DNA from: Chlorops oryzae
Lineage: Eukaryota > Arthropoda > Insecta > Diptera > Chloropidae
NCBI GenBank assembly: GCA_020466095.1
Contig: CM035806.1
Location: forward strand, 138,618,475-138,682,474
Length of the DNA stretch: 64,000 nucleotides
Reading direction: 5' to 3'
Under the pieces are notes generated by a model that saw nothing but the letters and a program-made list of their open reading frames with translations, was not told the origin of the DNA and ran no database searches. Of this stretch, positions 12,128 to 24,069 are shown piece by piece. The translations under genes were made by a program, and so were the position numbers. The number at the start of each line of letters is the position of its first letter. Within the stretch, counting starts at the first letter, position 1.

Positions 12128-12301
12128 AGGCTGTAGTACATGAGATGTTAAAAGCCACATTCATATGTAGCTCTGACATCATTTTGACGTCAGAAAGTTT
12201 TTAAAATGGCTACATATAGTGTATTCAAAAACTTCCTGACGTCAAAATTACGTCAGAGCTACATATGAATGTGGCTTTTTACATCTCGTGTACTACAGCC
12301 T
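12128..12301. mobile_element. Foldback MITE with TAA target duplication
   Basis: About 75-bp arms: AGGCTGTAGTACATGAGATG at the left and CATCTCGTGTACTACAGCCT at the right, continuing through GCCACATTCATATGTAGCTC and its complement. TAA flanks both sides (12125-12127 and 12302-12304). A TWA duplication fits PIF/Harbinger (Tourist-like) elements. Confidence 0.85.
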
Positions 12302-12659
12302 TAAGGCATAAAACTCCTGGCATAGAAAATTTATATTTGATGCAAAATGTTGGGGCGCTGTTTGAAAGTTAGTGGCGAGGCATACTATATGCAGTACAAT
12401 CGTAATCGTACGATAGATTGTATAGTTAATGGGCAGCACAAGGCGAATTAATACTCCTTTAGAAAATGCCATAGAAGGCAGACGAAATGAAAAAAAAAAA
12501 CAAAACACTTCATTCAGTAAAATCCTTGGATAACAAAGTAGCCGATGAAATTCTGAATAAAAACGGGGAAAATAGGAAAAATCGAAAGCATTATCAATCA
12601 AAATAAAACACAAAAGCGTTTAACGAAAATATATATAATTCGATATATAAGGGGAAAAA

Positions 12660-14431
12660 ATGACTCATGACGATGCCGGCGCCATTCTTCCTGAAATGCT
12701 CTTTGATAAGAGCACAGGAAAAACCTATAGACGTCAGCGATTTTTGGGCAAAGGTAGTTTCGCGAAATGCTACGAAATCATCAATGTCGAGACAAATAAT
12801 GAATTTTGCGTGCAAAATAGTATCGAAGAAATTAGTAATCGAGACTGGTCAAATGAAGAAAATGGGCCAGGAGATCGCCATCCATTGTACATTGGAGCAT
12901 GAGAATATTTTAAAATTCCTCGAATTTTTCGAAGACTCAAAATTCGTGTACATAGTACTCGGAGCTTTGCGAAAACCAATCGATGTTTGAGTTGCATAAA
13001 CGTCGTCGAACCATAACGACATATGAGTGCCGTTACTTTATGACCCAACTGGTTCGGGGTGTTCAATATCTGCATAATAATCGTATAATACATCGTGATT
13101 TGAAATTGGCAAATCTAATGCTCGACGAGGCGTTGCATGTGAAAATCGGTGACTTCGGTTTGGCAACACGCGTCGAAAATGATGCCGAACGTAAGCTGAC
13201 AATATGTGGAACGCCCAATTATATCGCACCGGAGGTACTATCGAAGAAAGGACACTCCTTTGAAGTGGACATCTGGTCGATTGGTTGCGTAATGTATACA
13301 TTGCTCGTTGGCCGGCCACCATTTGAGACGCTAAGCATTAAGGCGACCTATGCGAAAATTAAAAATTGCGAATACGAGGTTCCAAGATTTCTAAGTAAGT
13401 CCGCAGCGTCCATGATTATGGATATGTTAAGGCCCGAACCGCACCTACGCCCCAAAGCAAATGATTTGCCCAAGTATGAGTTTCTCTGCAGCACTATTGT
13501 GCCGAAATTTCTACCAAGATCTTGCCTTACGATGGCACCACGTCTTGAAGCCGAAGAGAACGAAACACTACCAAAATATTTCACAGCAGCCGCCCATGCA
13601 CGGGATAGAGTAGACACAACAACAACAAAAACAACTTCTGCTGCTGCTGCTGCTGCTTCGAATTCAGAGCCATCACCATTTCTAAATACGAACTCGAATT
13701 CGAACGATTCATTAAAATCATCGGCATTCGATGTTTATAATAAAAAAGGGTACTACATCGATTCGGAACGTTTGTGTCAGCAATTAAATGAGCTGATCAA
13801 TCGAGGGAAAATGAAACTTTTAGACCATGACGTCGATGTGGAACACTCCGATCCGAAAGCACAGCCACTTTTTTGGATTTCCAAATGGATCGACTATAGC
13901 AATAAATATGGTTTCGGGTATCAGTTGAACGATAACAGTATTGGTGTTCTATTTAACGATGGCACAAAGCTAATGCTCCTGCCCAATCAGTTTGATGTAC
14001 ATTACATTGATTTCGTTGGCAACGAGAAATATATGACCCTTGCGAAATATTGCACATCGCTGCAAAAGAAAATGCAACTTCTGAGCCTCTTCAAAGCTTA
14101 CATGATCAAGAATTTAATGAAAACTGATACCGTTAAAATCGCATCGAAAAGTGACTGTGTCTCGCGTATCCCACATGTTAATGCCTGGTTTCGTACGTCA
14201 TGGGCGGTTTGTATGTTCCTGAGCAATGGATTGGTGCAAATCAATTTCGGCGATCATATAAAATTAATTTTGTGTCCACGCATGAAGGCCCTCACGCATA
14301 TCGACAAGCAGAGAAATTTCAAAACCTTTCGCTTTACAACTATCGCCGAAAATGGTTGTTCGAAGGACTTGTACGAGAAACTGCGATATGGATATGAAAA
14401 AATTGCCCAATTCGTTGAGAAACTCAAATGA
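12660..14431 (+). pseudogene. Intronless polo/PLK1-like kinase copy with two frameshifts
   Basis: The copy is collinear with the Polo mitotic Ser/Thr kinase over its whole length (about 589 codons if the two extra bases are ignored; fly Polo is 576 aa) and has no introns. Frame 1 (from 12660) gives the glycine-rich loop GKGSFAKC. An extra T in the run 12804-12807 shifts it to frame 2, which carries the catalytic-lysine motif CKIVSKK. An extra G at 12961-12962 shifts it to frame 3, open for 482 codons to 14431. Frame 3 keeps HRDLK, DFG, the activation-loop Thr in TICGTPNYIAPE, and both polo boxes including the WISKW and DHIKL phosphopeptide-binding residues. The linker has T, A and NS runs. 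An AATAAA follows the stop (about 14440). It is probably a retroposed paralog in early decay. A sequencing error is possible, but 9,000 nt of other coding sequence in the window is unbroken. The 482-codon frame alone would lack the ATP-binding lobe. Confidence 0.85.
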
Positions 14432-15150
14432 GAGGAAAAATAAATAAATATTAAAATATTTTTTTGTTCTTTTAAATAAACATTGAAATCAGAGAAGCCC
14501 ACTAATAATAAAGTCAGTAGCGTAGCGAAGGGGGTCCGAAGGGGGAAACTAAAGCATATTTCAATTTTTATCAAGTCATTTTTATTGAGGCCAGTTGGAG
14601 GGGTTGGCATTTCCTGCATTGTGCCCCCTTTTTTCCCCGGGCGCCGAAGAAGAATGGTCCTCTGATGAACGTTCATACTTGTGTGTAGTGTTGGCGTTTC
14701 AGCGACTTTTTCGCTATTTTTACCGTAAGTTTTGCACTGTGTGGGTGACAGAATTTCAATATCAGCCCGATTCAGCAGGGGGGTCACTCTGTATCGCGTT
14801 TCGTATCGCATATTTCGCGAATTCGAGTACTGAATACTCTGTAATGCGATTTTCGCATTTCAATTTTTCCCCTTTCGCGTTTTCGCATTTTAAGCACTCG
14901 GAAACGCGAAAGCAAATGTCAAATTCATTCGAATGTAGCAAATTGATTGCGATAGCTGTTGACCGTACACTTAAAGTGAAAACGCGTATACTTAGGCAGA
15001 TCAATTTGAAATTCTCTTCGAAATTATTAAAACGTATTCCTATTTGGGCAAGGGAGAGCAGTAGCTAAAAATCATTTTAAAAAAAAAATGGTGAACGGAC
15101 TTAAATGTCGCTGGTCCACCTGCTTGTGATGTAATTCAAAAAAATTTGAT
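14432..15150. other. Intergenic, GC-patchy repeat-like sequence
   Basis: Includes GTAGCGAAGGGGGTCCGAAGG (14524-14544 region) and TCGCGTTTCG/CGCATTT-rich sequence (14795-14915). Open frames of 60-157 codons here have no recognisable domain and overlap each other in several frames. I see no supported gene. Confidence 0.4.
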
Positions 15151-15195
15151 ATATCGCACATGTAACAACAAGAGCGTCACAACTCAAAATTTGGA
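15151..15195. mobile_element. Solo terminus of the ATATCGCAC / CACAACTCAAAATTT MITE family
   Basis: ATATCGCACATGTAACAACA followed by AGAGCGTCACAACTCAAAATTT matches the ends of complete elements at 44971-45192 and 62567-62823. I do not find the partner end nearby. Confidence 0.55.
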
Positions 15196-16580
15196 ATTTT
15201 TCAGAAAACGCACATTAACAGATGCAGTCTGGGTAGTAGGCCATAGCATCAAATGTGTTTGAAATTCAAACGAATTTACTTTTCTAAACACACTCTGCTT
15301 AATCCTAAATACAAGCGAAGAGCAAAGCCAGTAGATGCAAACGCATAACGAAAACAACTCGAAAATCAGTTCTGCTTTGCTCTGAGAGGATTTGTATTTA
15401 TTCGCATTTGTGCAAAGCAAAGAGAGCAAACTAAATTTCGTGAGAAATAAAGCCAACAAGAAACGGGAAGAGTATTTGGAGGCTTTATCAAATCGTTTGT
15501 AACGTTTGTTATTTTCAAAGCGTTAGCATAGCTTTATATAGCTTTATATAACTATAAATAGCTATATATGTAGCTATTAATAGCTACATATGTGGCTACG
15601 AACAGCTATGAATAGAAACAAATTCAACAAATTATAAGCAAACTGCTCAAACACCAACAGCAATAAATGCGAGAGTTTGTATTTACTCTCCCAGTTACCA
15701 GAGATTCGCGTGCAGGCGTATTTAACTTAGTTTGAATGTTATAGCGAACGTCAATACACAAATTCACCGGAGTTCGCGTATTGGATTTGTAGCGTTTCCA
15801 TTTGCTTTGTTTTATGTTTGTGAGTCGCCCAACGGAATAAAGCAAATTGTCGAAAAAAGGAGCGGAATTACAGAGTATTCTCTCTGTGTCATTTTATGCT
15901 ACGACCTACTGTTTTTCAGTACCTCTGGGTACATTTGTATGACCGAGCATAGGATTCTAGACATCGACATACACTGTTTTTTGCGCAAATATCAGTAATA
16001 TATAATTAACGTATCTATGAGTGTGTGATTGGGTAGACAGGTGACCCGTGAAAGCAGATCTTCTTACATTAACCAATTTTGATAAATTTTGAGTTTGTTT
16101 AACTGTATATCTTGAAAGGCTGTACATGCTGCGAATATGTTTTTGTTTTAATATGTTTTATATGTGTCTGTGCATTTAATAATAAGAATTCTATGAAGAG
16201 TGGATAGACTAATAACCATTTTGAAGTGATGCACAGAATTGAAGATTTAAGAGCATTCCTATACACCGGAATGAATAATTGGAATCATACATTTCTAATA
16301 CCAATTGCACAAAAACAAAAAATTTAGTGAGCTGATTCGGTGCCTATAGCGCAACAAGTTTGAGTACATAGCTCGATCCAAACTTCGCATCTCGAAAACA
16401 ATCAAAGAATGTATGCAATTCGTACACATTTGCTGCAATAACTGAGCGACAAAGTGTTGCCAGCGAAATCCGTTCGAAAGCGAACGTTTTGTTCGCGTTA
16501 AAGTTAGCTCAAAATATTTAAAACAAGCGGGATGTGATTCTCATGGATTTATAATTATTATTATAATTATTATTATATTA
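15196..16580. other. Intergenic sequence, no gene recognised
   Basis: Contains a TAGCTATA-rich stretch (15528-15610). No coding or RNA feature can be supported. Confidence 0.35.
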
Positions 16581-16919
16581 GGGGTATTCACAAAGGCGTG
16601 TTAAAAACGTTGGAAAGTCGGAAAATCAGAAAATTTCGACTTCTTAATATCTTTTTTTGTATTTTGCACAACTTTTTAAGCAATTAAAATTTTCCGATTT
16701 TCCGACTTTCCTATTTTCCTACGCCTTTGGGGCTGTCCATTAATTACGTAAGCATAAAAAGGGGGGAAGGGGGTTCGAAAAATCTTACGCCTGCTTATAA
16801 AGGGTGTCTGATTTATACTAAAGTATGCTTACGAGGGGGGGGGGGGGGGGGGGGGGTCAAAAATGGTCAAAATCGCCCTTACGTAATTAATGGACAGCCC
16901 CTTTGTGAATGAATACCCC
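16581..16919. mobile_element. Outer MITE interrupted by a second MITE
   Basis: The left end GGGGTATTCACAAAGGCGT pairs with a right end that reads ACGCCTTTG, then the inserted element, then TGAATGAATACCCC. TATTA flanks both sides (16576-16580 and 16920-16924). Removing the inner element and one CTTTG copy restores a continuous right terminus. Confidence 0.8.
16730..16900. mobile_element. Inner MITE, GGGCTGTCCATTAATTACGT ends, with 22-base G run
   Basis: The inverted ends GGGCTGTCCATTAATTACGT are flanked by a 5-bp duplication CTTTG (16725-16729 and 16901-16905). The interior holds a 22-base G homopolymer (16835-16856) and shorter G runs (16760-16771). It sits exactly in the right terminal repeat of the outer element. 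Confidence 0.85.
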
Positions 16920-16984
16920 TATTATAATTGAAATAAAAAAATATTTATTTTTATTTTTTTTAAATTCTCCTGATTTAAAAAAAA

Positions 16985-17065
16985 TTTTTTTGTTCGGAGG
17001 TGGGTGGGATTTGAACCCACCCACTCTCGAACGACCTTCACTTTTTATGAAACACAGTCACAACC
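16985..17065 (-). repeat. tRNA-like fragment (T-arm region)
   Basis: On the minus strand, GGTCGTTCGAGAG is followed by a 6-bp stem and loop GTGGGTTCAAATCCCAC, as in a tRNA T arm with B box. The 5' half of a tRNA is not convincing, so this is best read as a tRNA-derived (SINE-like) fragment or tRNA pseudogene. Confidence 0.4.
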
Positions 17066-17766
17066 CAGCAAGAAATGAATACGAAGAGTCACTAACACAT
17101 ATAAGTCAAAAGAGGCATCAACTAACACATTCACATTCTAGTGATCAACATTTTTTTGCGTGCTCATAAAGAAACCGAGTACTCACAAAAGTTTGTATGG
17201 GAAGCTACCAGTTACTGAGTGATTCACACCAAACTGCCCAAAATTTTACATAACTATTGTGATTGTGCGCTTGGTGTTTGAAAATAATATTGTTGAGACA
17301 ATTATATAATTTTTTGGAGAAAATTTTAAAAAATTTGTTTGATTTAACATAGCTGTTAGTGTGTTGTGATTTCTTTATAAAATTTGGTATTCTAAATATT
17401 ATTATTTGAGAAATAGGGATTATAATATTCATCGACATGATGTGCCTTACCATTGTCATATTTTTATTCTAAGCCAATTTTATAAATCAAAATTTATGAA
17501 AATAGAAACACTGCATTTATATTTTATGAACAGGATTTTCATCATAGAAATCGTCGATGGTTTTACGTTAGCACTAATATGATACTAACGCTTATATTAG
17601 CCGTACTTATACGGCGCATAAAACTGTTACAATTACGAAAACACTAACGCATAATGTGATATTAGTAAAAAAGAGAGGAAGCTATGCGCATTTGCTTGCG
17701 ACAGAAAGGGATGTATGGCTCATACACACAAAATCTTTCCGTTGAAAATCTATACACGTCCATAAA
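17066..17766. other. AT-rich intergenic sequence
   Basis: No gene recognised. TACTAACGCTTATATTAGCC (about 17582) resembles, in inverse order, sequence near 18305-18358, so this may be the outer part of the foldback that follows. Confidence 0.35.
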
Positions 17767-18294
17767 GCTGAATTTCCAATAGCGCAGGAGGTGCGTAACG
17801 TGAATTCCTGTAAATTTTCAACACCTGAAAACATATGGAACGACGTCCAATCAACTTCCTGCACGCACACGCAAAAGTTCGAAAAATTGAATATTTCCTG
17901 CGCGTTAGCAACATGACAGCTGAGTATAACAGTTGAAGAAAGGAATATAACAGTGTTGTAGAAACTATTGAGTACTTTTTTATGGTACTTGGTACTACGG
18001 ACGTATCCTTTTCTTCCTTAATCAATTAATATGCATTAAATTATGTTTTCTTTTAAGCATCGGTCTCTATATATATGATTTCTATAACTTATTTGCTAAG
18101 TAAAAGGGAATATTACATTCCGTTCATAGAAAATAAGACGAGTACAAGAGTAGCTAAAAATGTACTGAGTCAAGTTCACATTCAAAACCGCAGCACTGAC
18201 ATGCTCATGCACACGCATTATTGGAAATTGCATTTTTCCTGCCCCTCCTGCAGCAGGAAATTTCCTGCAGCTCCTGCGCTATTGGAATTCAGGC
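17767..18294. mobile_element. Foldback element, CCAATAGCGCAGGAG arms
   Basis: GCTGAATTTCCAATAGCGCA at the left pairs with GCGCTATTGGAATTCAGGC at the right, sharing a perfect 15-mer. Looser symmetry extends outward to about 17560 and 18360 (GCGTTA / TAACGC motifs). No protein is encoded. Confidence 0.6.
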
Positions 18295-18455
18295 TTAAGG
18301 CTCTAACGAAAAGTATAAGCGTTATTTTAACTGTTATATACGGCATATATAACGCTTAGGTTTCTTGCTGGGAATGTGACGAAACTCAAAAATTATAGTG
18401 CTGATAATTTTGGTACTCTACTTTTTATAGTAAAAAAAAGTAACTTTTGTTTCAC

Positions 18456-18612
18456 GCTATTTACACGTTAAGACATTTCGATAATGAAACAAATTTTCGT
18501 AGGCTAGGGAGGCAGGGGGAAGAGAGAAAAACGCTACCATACCACATCCCCGCGCGTCCCTATCCAACAAAAAGTGTGTTTCATTATCGAAATGTCTTAA
18601 CGTGTAAATGGC
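18456..18612. mobile_element. 157-bp palindromic MITE, copy 1
   Basis: Arms of about 35 bp contain TTTACACGTTAAGACATTTC and continue through GATAATGAAAC. The centre carries a GGGGAAGAGAGAAAAACGCT tract and a CGCGCGTCCC motif. Same orientation as copy 2 (23327), opposite to copies 3 and 4 (41757 and 41999). Confidence 0.9.
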
Positions 18613-21600
18613 ATCTTTGTTTTGGTCAACCCTTAATCGTGTTTTTTTTTTGAAAACAACAACAACAACCAGAAAAACAGCGAAACCATGATGCAATCCG
18701 TTATATATTATATGCGTTACTTACGTCGACGACTGGTCTCGCCATTTGTTTCCCCGACCGAAATATCTGAGGTAAAATCACAACATTGACTTATTTGTAT
18801 TTTAATAATAATTCTTTTTTTGAAGTACTTTCAAGGATTTGCGACTTTAAATTTTAATACTTTCTTATTGCGGCTTTGCCGTCATAATCCTTGTTCGCCG
18901 TGGAACCGGTGTTGCCAGATCGGGTATGTTAAACTCTACTGGGGAGCGGTTCAACTTTCGCTAGATTCCGCGGTTAGTTCTAAAATGACAGTTTTCTTCT
19001 CGGTTAAAAAGTTTTTGAAGTCCAGTTGCCTAAAAAAAGAGTATACGATATATTTCTGTGTCTTCTAGCCTTCTATTCAAGTCATTTTAATTATTTGATT
19101 CACATTTTTGTGAATAGCTTTTATTCATATAGCTTGTTTTTTTTTTTTTTTGCCTTTGGCAGCGATATGATAATTGAATTTCACTTGCTCTCAGTGAATC
19201 TTACAGAATCTCGCCAACGCTTTCAAACAATCTGCTGTAAGCATTCATATGTAAACAACCATTTGACTAATTTTTCCAGATAAGGGGAATTTTTCTTTCT
19301 CAACCGAATCGTAAGGTCTCCCTTGTCTCGTGGGGAAATATCTCATAATCGGATTCGGTAAGTGCCAATGGATCAACAGATTTTTTTCCTCGTTGTGCAC
19401 ACGACTATAGAACATTTAATTCAAATTCTGGTAAAAAAAAAAATTTGGATGACTACTAACCACAATGATTATTTTTTTCCCGCTGCCCAATTTAAAAATC
19501 TACTAAATCTAGCGGAAAATCTGCTGATCCGGCATCACTACATAGAACTTGAAAAATATCGATGGCGCAATCGATAGTATCGATGTTTTAACGCATTGTA
19601 TAGGGACCTCAGACGTTCCGACTTTTCATCCGACCGATAAGTCCGAACACGTCATTCGTTCCCCTATTAAGTTACGGCTTTTTCACAATAATTTTCATCC
19701 GAAGTCGTTTTGCGTAAAGATTGTATCGATCTGCAACATCAAAAGCTGAAACAAGAATCCATCTTTTCACCCGACTTCGGCCAAGTTGGGTCAAAAGCAA
19801 ATGTTCTGTATTTTTAGTTCTCTATAATCAAAATTATTTACTTTATTATGCGAAAAATTTAATGTTCAGCAATGGGCCTATTTGGCGAATCTGAGTCGAG
19901 ATCTGGTGCTATCGTCACCTCATAGAAACTACAGCACCCAAAATACTCCCCGAAGGGCTGTACCCAAAAGACCGGGTAAAATACTAAAACGTATTCTGGG
20001 GCTCCCGGTCCCCGTGGTACAATTTTTGCGTAATAGATAAAGATGTGAATAAGACTATAACTAGTATAGATGTACCGAACCGACACTAATTGCAGGTCGT
20101 ATGATTAACCCTGCGTACATTCCCCACTTCCAATTTGGTTCCTGCACTTCCAATTTGGCCCCATACCCGATCATGTATTGGTGGACATTTGGCTAGGGTC
20201 CGCGGGTTTGCCAAGCCCGTAAATCATAAATGATACCCCCTGCGGGAGAAACTAGGGAGACAGTCGCCCGAAAAATTTTGAAATTATCTTTCGGTGTCTC
20301 CATGGCGTCTACATAGATTAAAATCTAAACAGAGACGTTGTCAGAAAATCATTTGATAAGTTTTGTTTGAGGTGTTGATGGCTTTCAATTTCCCCATTGT
20401 AGACCAGGTCTTAAGGTCGTCACTAAACGTAGAAGTCCTATGCATACTATGCGTTTGAAAATTTCATGCTGCAGAACAAAAGGGAAGTACGTAAGTACGG
20501 AAGCAAGGACTTGAAACCAAACTTTTATTTGTAGTATTTGTTTCGCTGAATCTAAATATATGCCTAAAATATATGCCCAATATATGGTCCATATGAGATA
20601 AAAAGTTTAACTCATTTGGAAATCAAAGTTAAATCAATATTAGGGGAATTCAGAGGGAATTTTTTACTTCTTTTCGACCAAAAATATTCTTAAAAATCGG
20701 ATTTACCTTGAAGACCTCAAAAAGGTCGACTGTATGTAATTTCGACCTCGAAAGACATACTTTGAAGTCAGGTCATTTTAAAGGTAAATAAATTTCCAAA
20801 AAATATCGAATGGACTAACATCTGGTCAAATTTTCCTATTTTACTAAGCCTCACGAAACTTAACGTATATTGGAAAACTGTTTGGGTCGCATGATTGAAA
20901 GAAAAATTGCAGGAATGTCGTCGAAGTGACAGAAGCATCCTTTTAGGAAATACAGTGTCACTAAGAAGGGTTATTTATAGGGTGATAAATCTCAAGATGT
21001 TAGGCCGATAGCCTCAGAAGCTAGCGCTTTCTATTTTTTTAAAAGAGTTCATCTTAATTTATTATATATATGTAAAGTTTAAAAAAAAATTCATTTGACA
21101 AACCAATATACATTTATGTCCATACAATGAATATATTATTTCTTTTGAAGCATAGGTCAAACCCAAAACACCAAATGCGTAGCCATATAAAAAATGCTGA
21201 TATTTTTCTCGCCATGGTCCACTAAAATTTATAAAGAAATAGACATACGAGTATTTTGATTTACAATTTTTGCCAGTAAAGTAATATAATAATTTCCATA
21301 TCTCTCTAAGCTATCATTTAAAATGAATGATTTTAAAATATTTGTACATTGGTGGATTCGTTAACGTGCCATTCGAACCTTAATTGCTTTATGTATAAAG
21401 AAAAAGGCTGCAAGAAGTTTGAATTCGCCGCCGCAGTATTTAAATTCGCGCCCGCACTATTGAATTAGGAGCCAAAATAATCGATAGCCGTAGAAATATC
21501 GATAGCCACACTTGTGACCATTCCTCATATATTATCCCGCGTCTCGACACTTGAGTATTTCTTTCTTGTCGCCAATAGATTTGCATGAGATTTTCATAAA

Positions 21601-21896
21601 ACGACATCAAAAGAGATGTAACCTTTGAGCGTTGTTTCGTCATACATGCGCATCGTTGGTGGACGCATATACAGTGATTTCTTGTTATGTTTGTCTCACT
21701 TATGTGCGTCGTTTTTAATTTGCTCGAGTTATAAAATCAAAGCAATTTTCGCCGCTTATATGCGTGTCTCACAATAATGTTTCATTTGGATTTTGAAAAC
21801 TTTTACAGTGGCATCACTTAAAATTATTTTTCGAATGACGATTTTTTTACACTCTAAATATGAATTCGTCGATGAAATAAATGAAAAATGTAATGT
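18613..21896. other. Gene-poor intergenic stretch
   Basis: No supported gene. A repeat of about 113 bp at 20257-20369 (GAGACAGTCGCCCGAAAAAT onward) recurs in the same orientation at 63165-63279. Just upstream, CCACTTCCAATTTGG and CACTTCCAATTTGG form a short direct repeat (20121-20160). Single-frame runs of 60-85 codons are not convincing. Confidence 0.45.
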
Positions 21897-22071
21897 CGAG
21901 AAATATCCGGAATAGTAAGGCAAATATTCGGCGATAGCGGACCGAGAAGTTTTGCAGAAGCTCATCCATTGTTTTTTTCATTTTTTGTGTTTTATGGTTC
22001 ACGAGAAAATTGATCAGGTTCTGAAGAACTCTTCGGTCCGCTATCGCCGAATTTTTGCCTTACTATTCTCG
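21897..22071. mobile_element. Foldback MITE, CGAGAATAGTAAGGCAAA arms
   Basis: The right arm inverted reads CGAGAATAGTAAGGCAAA then ATTCGGCGATAGCGGACCGA. The left arm matches except for an 8-bp insertion. The motif GCGATAGCGGACCGA recurs, with variation, near 22733 and 22835, so related fragments continue downstream. Confidence 0.75.
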
Positions 22072-22870
22072 AGTTTTTTCTTATGAACTAAAAGGAAAAA
22101 ACGCGAGTCGAAAAGATGAGCCACTACTCCTTACTATTCTCGTGGTTTTTCTTATGAAGGCAAAAACGCATAAAAACTTTAAATTTTCCTGGAAATGCAG
22201 AGAAGAAAAAGTGGAATAATAAAGTTTGTCATTTGAAGTGCGACATTCAAAGAGTTAACACATAAAATTGTGTTCAAATTGTGCGAAAAAAATTTATATA
22301 TACCTATAAATAAAATTCTTAAAATAAATATATTATTACACCTTTTTATGTTATTCCTGCAGAAGTGTATAAAATATATATATATAGTTTATTCATAGTA
22401 ATAAAATAAGGATAAATATAGATATTTAATATAAGATAAAGCCAAGAAGCTGGAAAATAGATAGAACAATATTTTGCTCTCATTGAGTCCTAACTTGTAA
22501 ATGTACTTAGTATATGCATACAAAATAAAACGCTGAATTTAAAAAAAAATTCAAGTACATTTTTCAATGATTAAAACCTGCAAATAAGAGTATTTTCATC
22601 AACGAATGCTTACACCACAATGAATTTTTATTCATTGTTGAATTCATGCATGAATTTTATGTGCACTTTCAAACGAAAAGGTCGTCCCACTATTCATTAC
22701 TATTTCGACCATCGGTCAGTTATAAATTCCGCGATAGGCGGACCGAAATTAGCAAGCTATTCCAAGAATTAATTTTTTGCTTCATTCTTCTCGTGCCGCT
22801 ATCCATGAATATTTCAACCATCGGTCAGCTATAAATTCCGCGAAAGCGGACCGAAAACGACGTACAATTA
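22072..22870. repeat. Cluster of related fragments (CGGACCGAAA motif)
   Basis: CATCGGTCAGYTATAAATTC followed by CGCGA(T)A(G)GCGGACCGAAA occurs twice (about 22700 and 22810). CTTACTATTCTCG is repeated near 22056 and 22129. The sequence between is AT-rich with no gene. Confidence 0.55.
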
Positions 22871-22984
22871 AAACCTTACATTTCCTATGACATCGCAATG
22901 TTAATTTTCAGCGACGAATTCCACAATAGCCCATAGGAGCTACTGTGGAAAAAATGGGTGCTAAGCCTTACATTTTCCGACTGG

Positions 22985-23076
22985 GTTGTCAAGCATTTGA
23001 GAGTGTGTAAGTGAAAATGGCACACGTATGCGTTATGTGAACATAATTCACTAATACACTCTCATATGCTTGACAA
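22985..23076. repeat. Short inverted repeat
   Basis: TGTCAAGCATTTGAGAGTGT (about 22987) pairs imperfectly with ACACTCTCATATGCTTGACA (about 23055), forming a hairpin with a loop of about 50 bases. Confidence 0.6.
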
Positions 23077-23326
23077 GCATTTGATGTGTCTATACAGCGC
23101 TTAATGGCCTTACACATTTACTTTTTATAATTTACATATAAAATATTCGGGTTCTGCTTTCTTTCCAGATATTGTTTGAAACTTAAACTGAGCGTTCTTC
23201 ATCGGCCGATTTAATCATGCAAGGATCATCACGATCGAAAAATTTGCCCGTCGAGACCTGGTGCTGCAACTAAATAAGGCGAGATAAATTTTATATATGT
23301 GTGAACTTTTTTTGGCATACTTATAC

Positions 23327-23483
23327 GCTATTTACACGATAAGACATTTCGATAATGAAACAAATTTTCGATGGCAAGAGAGGCATGGGAAAAAGAGAAA
23401 AACGCTACCATACATTATCCCCGTGCGTCCCTAGCCCACAAAAAGTGTGTTTCATTATCGAAATGTCTTAACGTGTAAATGGC
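23327..23483. mobile_element. 157-bp palindromic MITE, copy 2
   Basis: Same family, length and orientation as 18456-18612. The left arm reads TTTACACGATAAGACATTTC. Ends are ACGCTATTTACAC on one side and GTGTAAATGGCCTCTT on the other. Confidence 0.9.
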
Positions 23484-23616
23484 CTCTTGTCAGCTGGTAA
23501 TGCTTAAATTACCGATAGAAATGTAATCAATGGAAGGTTTTATATATGCGAACACATTTTATTTCCATATTTTTCGTTGCCACCGTGATAAAAGCTTGCG
23601 AGTTTTTTTGGTTTAA

Positions 23617-24069
23617 GAGGCTGTTTCCACTATAGCCGCATCTTGCTTTCGCATCTTCAAGATGCGAATTTTTTCGATTGGTGTTTCCATTAGCATTTTG
23701 CCTGTAGCATCTTTCAAATCAGCTGATTTTTGTTTACAATCGATATGCGTATGTCCAGCATACTCGCTCGTCTTCATTATTTTCATTGAAACAAAGGAAT
23801 TTAATAAATTTTATTATAATTTGGAATGGTTTTCTTACATTTCTTCTTGGTTTCTACCGCCATTTTTGCTGAAAATTTCTGAAATGCTGGTTATTCACAT
23901 ATGTTTCAATAGATATGTGCTGTTAAAATCGATAGATAATCGGAAAAAATCGAAGAAGAAGATGCGCTTCAGCATACAACAACAATTGCATGTATGTTCA
24001 TACGGCATCTTTTCGGATCTTGCCAAAATGCTGAAAGATGCAAGATGCGGCTATAGTGGAAACGGCCTC
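23617..24069. mobile_element. 453-bp MITE with TAA target duplication
   Basis: Ends GAGGCTGTTTCCACTATAGC and GCTATAGTGGAAACGGCCTC continue through CGCATCTTGC. TAA flanks both sides (23614-23616 and 24070-24072). Additional GATGC/GCATC motifs lie inside. A 136-codon open frame inside it is not recognisable as a transposase. PIF/Harbinger-like by duplication type. Confidence 0.85.

Noticed and set aside
12983..14431. A functional 482-residue kinase starting at the MFELHKRRR methionine
   Set aside because: It would lack the glycine loop and catalytic lysine, and the missing part is present upstream in other frames. A broken full-length copy is the better reading.
14595..15068. 157-codon frame after the polo-like copy
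   Set aside because: Overlaps a 185-codon frame on the other strand, has no domain, and the region looks repeat-derived.
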